From the NCBI GenBank assembly GCA_016793565.1, contig JAEUMA010000124.1, positions 1-7,940 on the forward strand: a stretch of DNA of 7,940 nucleotides, given 5' to 3'. Source of the stretch: Rhizobiaceae bacterium. GTDB lineage: Bacteria; Pseudomonadota; Alphaproteobacteria; Rhizobiales; Rhizobiaceae. The notes below the pieces were generated by a model. That model ran no database searches. It was not told where the DNA came from and worked only from the letters and a program-made list of their open reading frames with translations. The translations under genes and the position numbers were made by a program. Shown piece by piece: positions 1 through 5,296 of this stretch (its first letter is position 1; each line of letters begins with the position of its first letter).

Positions 1-528
1 GTCAAGGTCAATATCGAACAGGGCCACGCCATCCTCGCCGGCCACTCGTTCGAACACGAATTGGCGCTGGCCGACGCGCTGGGCATTTTCGGCTCCATCG
101 ACATGAACCGCAACGACTACCAGTCTGGCTGGGACACCGACCAGTTCCCCAACAACGTGCCGGAGATGGCGCTCGCCTACTACCAGGTGCTGAAGGCCGG
201 CGGCTTCACCACTGGCGGGACCAATTTCGACGCCAAGCTGCGGCGCCAGTCGCTCGACCCGCAGGATCTGCTGATCGCCCATATCGGCGGCATGGATTGC
301 TGCGCGCGCGGGCTCAAGGCGGCAGCCCGCATGATCGAGGACAAGGCGCTGTCGGGACCGCTGGCCGAACGCTATGCCGGCTGGGACGGCGCGGAAGCCA
401 AAAAGATCCTGGCCGGCAACTCCTCGCTCGAAGAAATCGAGCGTCAGGTGAGCGCCGGCGGCATCGAGCCGGAGCCACGCTCAGGCCGGCAGGAGTTCCT
501 CGAAAACGTCGTCAACCGCTACGTCTGA
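1..528 (+). CDS. xylA: Xylose isomerase, C-terminal part (5' end outside window)
   Basis: Xylose isomerase interconverts D-xylose and D-xylulose in the cytoplasm. The reading frame is open from base 1 and 175 residues are visible; the family is usually about 436-440 residues, so roughly the last 40 percent is present. By comparison with the E. coli enzyme as I remember it, several metal ligands are visible. These are the Glu and His of NIEQGHA (visible residues 6 and 9), the Asp of SIDMNRND (34), both Asp of GWDTDQFP (45 and 47) and the Asp of NFDAK (77). The ending ENVVNRYV before TGA matches the family C-terminus. The two catalytic residues near position 100 of the full protein lie outside the window. 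No xylulokinase gene follows on the right, so any xyl operon partners must lie to the left. The identification is very secure. Confidence 0.97.
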   Translation, partial: VKVNIEQGHAILAGHSFEHELALADALGIFGSIDMNRNDYQSGWDTDQFPNNVPEMALAYYQVLKAGGFTTGGTNFDAKLRRQSLDPQDLLIAHIGGMDCCARGLKAAARMIEDKALSGPLAERYAGWDGAEAKKILAGNSSLEEIERQVSAGGIEPEPRSGRQEFLENVVNRYV

Positions 529-565
529 CGCCACATTCCGGAACCAAGCGCCGTTTCGCGGGTTA

Positions 566-599
566 ATCGGTCCACAATTTCAAGGAAATGTGGACCGAT
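566..599. repeat. Perfect 11-bp inverted repeat (hairpin) after xylA
   Basis: ATCGGTCCACA (566-576) and TGTGGACCGAT (589-599) are exact reverse complements separated by a 12-base loop. The hairpin starts 38 bases after the xylA stop. There is no T-run behind it, so it is not a classic intrinsic terminator. The loop carries AAGGA (582-586), the likely ribosome binding site of the following small gene, and the right arm takes in the first two bases of its ATG. It may be a 3' end-stabilising hairpin for xylA mRNA, a protein operator, or a structure controlling translation of the small gene. The repeat is seen directly; its function is inferred. Confidence 0.7.
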
Positions 600-735
600 G
601 CGAAAGGCTCTCACCCTGTCGGCGTTCGTCGTCGTCTTCGTTGCCGCCGTTGCCGCGGCGGTCGGTTTCACCATCATTCAGTCGCGGGCTGAGAAACCCA
701 TCGAGGCCTCGGTCCAGGCGTTGGCGAGCTCCTGA
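598..735 (+). CDS. Small hydrophobic protein, 45 residues, single membrane span or signal peptide
   Basis: I do not recognise the family. The 45-residue product begins MRKALTLSAF. It has a basic N-terminus, then a hydrophobic stretch rich in Val, Ala and Phe over about residues 4-27, then a short polar tail with RAEKPIEAS and an ending in ALASS. This is the layout of a small inner-membrane protein with one span, or of a protein with an uncleaved signal anchor. A weak ribosome binding site AAGGA (582-586) lies 11 bases before the ATG, inside the loop of an 11-bp hairpin. A terminator-like hairpin follows 16 bases after the stop, which supports a separate transcription unit or the end of a xylA unit. 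The hydrophobic pattern makes a real gene likely, but length alone gives little statistical support. Confidence 0.5.
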   Translation: MRKALTLSAFVVVFVAAVAAAVGFTIIQSRAEKPIEASVQALASS

Positions 736-751
736 CGTTTGGGAAGGCGCT

Positions 752-775
752 CTGCGCCGGACGCAGCGATTTTTT
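752..775 (+). terminator. Probable intrinsic terminator after the small gene
   Basis: CTGCG (752-756) pairs exactly with CGCAG (762-766) around a 5-base loop. Three bases later comes a run of six T (770-775). An overlapping alternative stem, GGCGC/GCGCC (746-750 with 754-758), exists. The stem is only 5 bp but is GC-rich. It would end transcription of the small gene at 598-735 and perhaps of xylA. Confidence 0.45.
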
Positions 776-852
776 CGTTTGACGGCCTCGACCTCGGCGT
801 TTTTGCAAAGCGTTTCGTCGAATCCAGCATCCGTAGGATCGGATTTTCTGAA

Positions 853-881
853 ATGTCATGCCGATGTCATGTGTCTGCCTT
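853..881 (+). promoter_or_regulatory. PhoB-box-like direct repeat upstream of the 71-residue ORF
   Basis: ATGTCAT (853-859), the spacer GCCG (860-863) and ATGTCAT (864-870) form an exact 7-bp direct repeat with an 11-bp period. A weaker third unit, CTGCCTT, sits one more period downstream (875-881). The known PhoB site is two CTGTCAT-like heptamers separated by 4 bp, so the geometry and six of seven bases per unit agree. It lies 45 bases before the ATG at 916, a sensible place for an activator site that replaces the -35 element. I see no convincing -10 hexamer. Otherwise the 180 bases between the small gene and this ORF hold only the terminator noted at 752-775. Confidence 0.35.
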
Positions 882-915
882 CATAGCGACATCGTAACGG
901 GGCTATTGTGCCTGC

Positions 916-1131
916 ATGAGCACGCCCGCAGCACCCATCGACGCGAATCACGTTGAGACGACGCCCGTCAGGCTTGATCGGGCAGCTTCGATTGTGGACA
1001 GCCTGTTCTGTCTTCCCGATGCTGAGGGCGATGCCGCAAGCCCGGTAGAGCGCGCTGTTCTGGCCAAGCTTCAGCAGGACCTCGCCCGCAAGATGCGTTC
1101 GATGGTCGAGGCTCACCGCAGCGCGGCCTGA
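916..1131 (+). CDS. Hypothetical 71-residue protein
   Basis: I do not recognise this family. The 71-residue product starts MSTPAAPID. It has a flexible Ala/Pro-rich N-terminus, a middle segment RAASIVDSLFCLPD, and a C-terminal part (about residues 43-68) that looks like one amphipathic helix, VERAVLAKLQQDLARKMRSM. There is no membrane segment or signal peptide. A purine-rich AACGGGG (896-902) is a distant, weak ribosome binding site. A Pho-box-like repeat lies upstream. The gene ends 8 bases before the stop of the convergent regulator gene. Third-position GC is less extreme than in the neighbouring metabolic genes, so it may be a lineage-specific gene or a spurious ORF. I favour a real gene because the intergenic space is otherwise empty and the protein composition is normal. 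Confidence 0.5.
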   Translation: MSTPAAPIDANHVETTPVRLDRAASIVDSLFCLPDAEGDAASPVERAVLAKLQQDLARKMRSMVEAHRSAA

Positions 1132-1139
1132 CCGGTCCT

Positions 1140-2117
1140 CTACCTGTGGCGCATGGCCGTGGGCGAAATCTCGAACATCTGCGAAAACGCGCGCGAGAAT
1201 GCCGCTGCGCTGGAAAAGCCGGCGCGGCCGGCTATGTCTGCCATGGGCAGGCGCGTGTCGAGCACGAGCCGCCGCGCCGCGCTGAGCCGCAGACGCAGAT
1301 AGTAGGCACCAGGCGTCTCGCCGATCGCCTTGATGAAGGCCTTCTCCAGCGTGCGCGCTGTGATCCCGGCGCGTCGCGCTATCGCGGCGACTGTCAGCGG
1401 GTTGTCGATATGGGCTTCCATGGCACGGATCGCCTGCGCGAGACGAGGATCGTACCCGTCCAGCCGGCCGAGCGAAACGAGCGGCTGGGCGTCGGTCGCC
1501 GCGCGCGCCTGATCGTAGATGAACACGCTTGCGACATCGAGCGCCGTCGCCATTCCGAGCCTTGCCCGGATCAGCGCCAGCATCAGGTCGAATGTCGGTG
1601 AGGCGCCGCCCGTGGTGAAGACCGGGCCGTCGATGACGTAGCGGTCCGGCCGTACGTCGATGCCCGGAAAGGCGGCCGAAAAATCTTCCATGTCTTCCCA
1701 ATGGGTGGTCGCGGCACGCCCGTCGAGCAGGCCGGCGCGGGCCAGCAGCCAGGTTCCCGCCTCAACTCCGCCAACGGCCTTGGCCGAGCGTGCGGCGCGG
1801 CGCAGCGCCGATGATAGTGCCGCGCCGCCCTCGCTGCGGGTGCCGAAGCCGCCCACGACGATGACCGCGTCCACCTTTTCACCGGGGTCGAAGCGGCCGG
1901 ACGACGAGATAGGCAAGCCGGAAGTGGTGACCGCGGCCTCACCGTCTACGGTGACCACGCGCCAGTCGAACGCAGCTTCTCCCATCACCCGGTTGGCCGC
2001 GCGCAGCGGATCGATCGCGGAGGCGACGCACATCAGCGAGGAGCCCGACAGCACGAGCAGGCGCAGGCTCAGCGGGCGTTCCGCCGGCTGAAAGATCGAA
2101 GGCTTTTCGTTTTTCAT
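1140..2117 (-). CDS. cdhR: GlxA-type AraC-family transcriptional regulator, CdhR-like
   Basis: Predicted cytoplasmic activator of the divergent carnitine genes; 325 residues, the usual length for this family. Residues about 18-190 form a DJ-1/PfpI-like (class I glutamine amidotransferase fold) sensing domain, with VVGGFGTR (88-94) and GGVEAGTWLLARAGLLDG (116-133). The nucleophile-elbow Cys seen in many DJ-1 proteins is Glu119 here, which suggests ligand sensing rather than catalysis. The C-terminal AraC domain (about 228-325) shows two helix-turn-helix units: LTVAAIARRAGITARTLEKAF, and PMADIAGRAGFSSAAAFSRAF followed by the family ending SPTAMR. In Pseudomonas, a GlxA-type regulator (CdhR) controls carnitine dehydrogenase genes, and the divergent arrangement here fits that role. 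The ATG at 2117 is chosen because the GlxA domain begins soon after; its ribosome binding site is poor. The frame stays open far upstream, but that part is antisense to the next gene. The exact ligand is inferred from context. Confidence 0.88.
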   Translation of the reverse strand: MKNEKPSIFQPAERPLSLRLLVLSGSSLMCVASAIDPLRAANRVMGEAAFDWRVVTVDGEAAVTTSGLPISSSGRFDPGEKVDAVIVVGGFGTRSEGGAALSSALRRAARSAKAVGGVEAGTWLLARAGLLDGRAATTHWEDMEDFSAAFPGIDVRPDRYVIDGPVFTTGGASPTFDLMLALIRARLGMATALDVASVFIYDQARAATDAQPLVSLGRLDGYDPRLAQAIRAMEAHIDNPLTVAAIARRAGITARTLEKAFIKAIGETPGAYYLRLRLSAARRLVLDTRLPMADIAGRAGFSSAAAFSRAFSQMFEISPTAMRHR

Positions 2118-2195
2118 CAACGATAGTTCGTAATTCGTGAAGCATTCGCGAGCAAGGACGGAAACTATGCCTCGCCCGCGATCGAGGAGGAATTC
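2118..2195. promoter_or_regulatory. Divergent promoter/operator region between regulator and carnitine genes
   Basis: This 78-base gap must hold the promoters of both divergent units. An imperfect palindrome, TCGTGAA-GCA-TTCGCGA (2135-2151, one mismatch), lies near its centre. TTCG occurs three times (2127, 2134, 2145). ATAGTT (2123-2128) and AACTAT (2163-2168) form a wider, short inverted pair with almost the same centre. These are candidate contact sites for the CdhR-like regulator. A strong ribosome binding site AGGAGG (2185-2190) serves the gene at 2196. I cannot assign -35/-10 elements with confidence. Confidence 0.4.
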
Positions 2196-3122
2196 ATGCC
2201 GCTGGAAATGAACCGGGAGGTTTTCATCACCTGTGCCGTCACCGGTTCGGGCGGCACGCAGGACCGCAGCCCGCACGTGCCGCGCTCGCCCAAGCAGATC
2301 GCCGATTCCGCGATCGACGCGGCGAAGGCCGGGGCGGCGATCGTGCACTGCCACGTTCGTGATCCCGAAACCGGCAAACCGCGCCGCGACGTGCACCTCT
2401 ATCGCGAGGTCACCGAGCGCATTCGTGACGCCGATGTCGACGTGGTGCTCAACCTTACCGCCGGGATGGGCGGCGACATGGTGTTCGGCGACGTCGAGAA
2501 CCCGCTGCCGCTGAAGGAGCGCGGCACGGACATGGGCGGCGCGTCCAACCGCGTCGAGCATGTGCGCCAGTGCCTGCCGGAAATCTGCACGCTCGACTGC
2601 GGCACGATGAACTTCAACGAAGCCGACTATGTGATGACCAACACGCCCGGCATGCTGCGCGCTATGGGCGGCATGATGACGGCGATGGGCGTTAAGCCGG
2701 AGATCGAGGCGTTCGACACCGGCCATCTCTGGTTCGCCAAGCAGCTCGTGACCGAGGGCGTGCTGAAGCCGGACGCGCTGGTGCAGCTTTGCATGGGCGT
2801 TCCCTGGGGCGCGCCCGACGACCTCAACACCTTCATGGCGATGGTCAACAACGTGCCGAAGGAATGGACTTTTTCCGCTTTTTCGCTCGGCCGCAACCAG
2901 ATGGCCTATGCGGCGGCCGCGGTGCTGGCCGGCGGCAATGTCCGCGTGGGGCTGGAAGACAATCTCTGGCTGGACAAGGGCGTGCTGGCGACCAATGCTC
3001 AGCTGGTCGAGCGCGCGGCCACGATCGTCACCAATCTCGGCGCCCGCGTGATCGGGCCACAGGAAGTGCGCGAGAGGCTGGGGCTGACGAAAAGGGCGCC
3101 GCTGGCGGCCAATGCCGGTTGA
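2196..3122 (+). CDS. cdhC: BKACE-family 3-dehydrocarnitine cleavage enzyme
   Basis: The product belongs to the beta-keto acid cleavage enzyme family (Kce-like, DUF849). In carnitine catabolism the member CdhC condenses 3-dehydrocarnitine with acetyl-CoA and cleaves it to acetoacetate and betainyl-CoA. The protein has 308 residues, normal for this TIM-barrel Zn enzyme. The Zn-binding HCH motif is at residues 51-53 (AIVHCHVRDPETG). The late Glu-Asp pair of VGLEDNLW (254-255) matches the third Zn ligand and catalytic Asp of characterised Kce as I recall it. Other family blocks are VTGSGGTQDRSPHVP (15-29), LNLTAGMGGDM (85-95) and CTLDCGTMNF (131-140). The start is fixed by AGGAGG (2185-2190) five bases upstream. 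It is first in the operon, 16 bases before a carnitine dehydrogenase gene, which is what points to dehydrocarnitine as substrate within a promiscuous family. Confidence 0.92.
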   Translation: MPLEMNREVFITCAVTGSGGTQDRSPHVPRSPKQIADSAIDAAKAGAAIVHCHVRDPETGKPRRDVHLYREVTERIRDADVDVVLNLTAGMGGDMVFGDVENPLPLKERGTDMGGASNRVEHVRQCLPEICTLDCGTMNFNEADYVMTNTPGMLRAMGGMMTAMGVKPEIEAFDTGHLWFAKQLVTEGVLKPDALVQLCMGVPWGAPDDLNTFMAMVNNVPKEWTFSAFSLGRNQMAYAAAAVLAGGNVRVGLEDNLWLDKGVLATNAQLVERAATIVTNLGARVIGPQEVRERLGLTKRAPLAANAG

Positions 3123-3138
3123 TCGGGGAGGCACGGAC

Positions 3139-4302
3139 ATGACCATCAGCAAGGCGGCCTGCATTGGCGGCGGCGTCATCGGTGCGGGGTGGGTGGCGCG
3201 GTTGGCGCTGAACGGCATCGACGTGGCGGTTTACGATCCCGACCCGGAGGCCTCGCGCAAGGTCGGCGAAGTCATGAAAGGCGCGCGCCGCGCCTATAAG
3301 CGCATGGCGGCCGGCGGCCTGCCCAAGGAAGGCAAGATCACCTATGCCAGGACGATCGCCGAGGCCGTCAAGGGCGCGGACTTCATCCAGGAAAGCGTTC
3401 CCGAACGGCTTGATCTCAAGCACAAGGTCCTGGCAGGCATCGACGCCCATGCTCCCGCCGATGCGCTCATCGGCTCCTCCACATCTGGCATCAAGCCGAC
3501 CGACATGCAGTCCGCACTCAAGCGGCCGGAGCGGCTGGTGGTCGCGCACCCGTTCAATCCGGTCTATCTGCTACCGCTCGTCGAGATCGTCGGCGGCGAG
3601 GCGACATCGCCTGCATTCATCGCGCGGGCACGCGAGGCCTACGCGTCGATCGGCATGAAGCCCGTCGTCATCCGCAAGGAGATCGAGGCTTTCGTCGGAG
3701 ATCGCCTGCTGGAGGCGATGTGGCGCGAGGCCCTGTGGCTGATCAAGGACGGCATCTGCTCGGTCGAGGAACTCGACGACATCATGCGCTATTCCTTCGG
3801 ACTGCGCTGGGCGCAGATGGGCATGTTCCAGGTCTACCGCATCGCCGGCGGCGAGGCCGGCATGCGCCACTTCATGGCCCAGTTCGGCCCGTGCCTTTCG
3901 TGGCCGTGGACCAAGCTGATGGACGTGCCGGAGTTCAACGACGAACTGGTGGACCTGATTGCCGAACAGTCTGACGAGCAGTCCGGCCGCTGGTCGATCC
4001 GCGAGCTCGAGAAGATCCGCGACGACAATCTCGTCGCGATCATGGAAGCGCTCTCGAAGGAGAACAAGGGCAAAGGCTGGGGAGCGGGCGCCCTGCACCG
4101 CGACTATGTGCGCCAGCTGGCGGGCGCGGCGGACAAGCCGGCCAAGGCAGGAAAGAAGGCTGCGAAGACGGGAAATGCCGATGCGCCCGCCGCCAAGGCC
4201 AAGGTCGTGAAGGCGAAGACCAAAAGCGCGGACTCGAAGTCGGCAAAAGCGCAGAAAAAGGCCGGCAAATCGGCAAAGCCCGCCAAGGCCAAGAAGGCCT
4301 GA
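3139..4302 (+). CDS. cdhA: L-carnitine 3-dehydrogenase with Lys/Ala-rich C-terminal tail
   Basis: NAD-dependent oxidation of L-carnitine to 3-dehydrocarnitine in the cytoplasm; a 3-hydroxyacyl-CoA dehydrogenase-type fold. The product has 387 residues against about 320 for the stand-alone Pseudomonas enzyme. Residues 7-35 form the Rossmann nucleotide site (ACIGGGVIGAGW, then YDPDPEA with the NAD-selecting acid). Active-site blocks are SSTSGI (113-118), AHPFNP (136-141, catalytic His137) and LVEIVGG (147-153, Glu149). FVGDRLLEAMWREALWL (185-201) and RHFMAQFGP (243-251) are typical of carnitine dehydrogenases. The catalytic core ends near residue 330. Residues 331-387 are a low-complexity tail with 19 Lys and 19 Ala. 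Some rhizobial homologues, as I recall, carry a thioesterase domain in this place; none is present here. Start chosen at 3139 because GGGGAGG (3125-3131) sits 7 bases upstream and the Rossmann strand begins at once; an in-frame ATG at 3112 overlaps the previous gene. Confidence 0.95.
   Translation: MTISKAACIGGGVIGAGWVARLALNGIDVAVYDPDPEASRKVGEVMKGARRAYKRMAAGGLPKEGKITYARTIAEAVKGADFIQESVPERLDLKHKVLAGIDAHAPADALIGSSTSGIKPTDMQSALKRPERLVVAHPFNPVYLLPLVEIVGGEATSPAFIARAREAYASIGMKPVVIRKEIEAFVGDRLLEAMWREALWLIKDGICSVEELDDIMRYSFGLRWAQMGMFQVYRIAGGEAGMRHFMAQFGPCLSWPWTKLMDVPEFNDELVDLIAEQSDEQSGRWSIRELEKIRDDNLVAIMEALSKENKGKGWGAGALHRDYVRQLAGAADKPAKAGKKAAKTGNADAPAAKAKVVKAKTKSADSKSAKAQKKAGKSAKPAKAKKA
4129..4299 (+). 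repeat. Low-complexity region coding a Lys/Ala-rich tail
   Basis: This segment codes residues 331-387 of the carnitine dehydrogenase. It is built of imperfect AAG/GCC/GCA codon runs giving repeated KAK, PAK, SAK and KKA units. Two thirds of the residues are Lys or Ala. The DNA is purine-rich on the plus strand, and such tracts tend to expand and contract by slippage. Confidence 0.85.
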
Positions 4303-4339
4303 ATGGGCCTGCCTCTCTTGCACCTTGGACTGGGATCGT

Positions 4340-4360
4340 CCGGCCTCAATGAGGCGCCGG
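4340..4360 (+). other. Intercistronic hairpin before the kinase gene
   Basis: CCGGCCTC (4340-4347) can pair with GAGG (4351-4354) and CCGG (4357-4360) around an AAT loop, leaving a two-base bulge. The GAGG in the stem is the only candidate ribosome binding site for the ATG at 4368, 13 bases away. There is no T-run, so it is not a clear terminator. It sits in the largest gap (65 bases) of the otherwise tightly packed gene run and may lower or tune kinase translation. Confidence 0.3.
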
Positions 4361-4367
4361 CCCGCGG

Positions 4368-5282
4368 ATGAACGCGCGCCCGATCCTCTGCGTCGGCGCG
4401 CTGATCGCCGACCTGATGATGCAACTGCCTGAACTGCCGCGCTCGGCGGGAAAGCACTTGCCCAAAGGCGCAAGGCTGGTCGTCGCGGGCATGGCGACCA
4501 GCGCGGCCACCGCGGTCGCCAGGCTCGGCCATCCGGTTTCGCTTTGGGCGTCGATCGGGGACGACGCGGTCGGCGACATCCTCGCTGGCGCGCTGGCGGC
4601 GGAGGGCATCGGCAGCGACCTGGTGCGGCGGGTTCCAGGCGCCATGTCGGCGATGTCGGCGATCTTCATCGACGATCGCGGCGAGAAGATCGTGGTGCCA
4701 TGGTATGCGCCAGAGCTGCTCGGAGCGCCCGACAGGCTGCCGGATTTCGGTTCCTTCGGCGCGGTGCTCGTGGACGTGCGATGGCCGAAGGCGGCCGCCA
4801 TCGCGCTGGACGGAGCGCGGGCGGTGAGCATTCCGGCGGTGCTCGATCTCGACGTCGGTGCCCGCGAAGTGCTGGCCGATCTCGCTCCCCGCGCCAGCCA
4901 TATCGTGGCTTCGCTGGACGGCGCTCGCGTTCTGCTCGGCGAATGCCAATTGGAAGAGGCCGTCGCGAAACTGAGGAGCCTGACCGGGGCGATGGTGGTG
5001 GTCACCGACGGGGAGCGCGGCGCAAGCTGGCACGTGCCCGGCGGGCCGATCCGGCACCAGGCCGCATTCGCGGTGGCGGCGGTCGACACCAATGCCGCCG
5101 GTGACATTTTTCACGGCGCCTTCATGGCCGCGCTGGCGGAAGAGATGGATCTGGCACAGGCGGTGCGGTTTTCGAGCGCTGCCGCTGCGATCAAATGCAC
5201 GCGTTTCGGCGGACGCGACGGCGCGCCGACGCGCGGGGAAGTCGACGCCTTTCTCGAACAACGGCGCCTGGCGGCGCATTGA
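4368..5282 (+). CDS. PfkB-family (ribokinase-like) carbohydrate kinase
   Basis: ATP-dependent kinase of the ribokinase/PfkB superfamily, 304 residues, full length; substrate unknown. The N-terminus ILCVGALIADLMMQLPELP is the typical first strand and substrate-lid segment. PfkB signature 1 is at about residues 37-54 (LVVAGMATSAATAVARLG), without the usual GGN core. Signature 2 is DTNAAGDIFHGAF (240-252), with the likely catalytic base Asp246. The usual DTxGAGD reads DTNAAGD, so one Gly of the anion hole is Ala. VVTDGERGASW (211-221) is the standard strand before the nucleotide site. No good ribosome binding site is visible, and a hairpin lies just upstream. It ends 14 bases before the acyl-CoA dehydrogenase start, so it is very likely co-transcribed with the carnitine genes. 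No known step of carnitine breakdown needs a sugar kinase, so its job here is open. Confidence 0.88.
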   Translation: MNARPILCVGALIADLMMQLPELPRSAGKHLPKGARLVVAGMATSAATAVARLGHPVSLWASIGDDAVGDILAGALAAEGIGSDLVRRVPGAMSAMSAIFIDDRGEKIVVPWYAPELLGAPDRLPDFGSFGAVLVDVRWPKAAAIALDGARAVSIPAVLDLDVGAREVLADLAPRASHIVASLDGARVLLGECQLEEAVAKLRSLTGAMVVVTDGERGASWHVPGGPIRHQAAFAVAAVDTNAAGDIFHGAFMAALAEEMDLAQAVRFSSAAAAIKCTRFGGRDGAPTRGEVDAFLEQRRLAAH

Positions 5283-5296
5283 CAGGGAGCAAACCC

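Noticed and set aside
856..1701. A 281-codon minus-strand frame crossing the end of the regulator gene and the 71-residue ORF.
   Set aside because: It overlaps the AraC-domain region of the regulator in another frame and codes an Arg/His/Gly-rich sequence typical of a shadow frame.
2185..2198. AGGAGG followed by an EcoRI-type GAATTC and ATG, which resembles an expression-vector junction.
   Set aside because: Sequence on both sides is continuous, natural in composition and in the gene order expected for a carnitine locus, so a chance match is the simpler explanation.
3112..3138. Alternative start at 3112 for carnitine dehydrogenase, adding nine residues.
   Set aside because: It lies inside the end of the BKACE gene with no ribosome binding site in good position, whereas 3139 has GGGGAGG 7 bases upstream and begins the Rossmann strand as the family does.
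2118..3218. The regulator's minus-strand frame remains open for about 367 further codons upstream, through the whole BKACE gene.
   Set aside because: The extension is antisense to a clearly conserved enzyme, is His/Arg/Ala-rich with no domain resemblance, and is explained by the scarcity of stop codons in GC-rich DNA. The GlxA domain begins just after the ATG at 2117.
5195..5296. Alternative start at 5195 for the acyl-CoA dehydrogenase, adding 34 residues.
   Set aside because: The extra Arg-rich residues overlap the kinase gene and do not resemble the family; ATG 5297 has a good ribosome binding site and the usual MDFxLSEEQ start.
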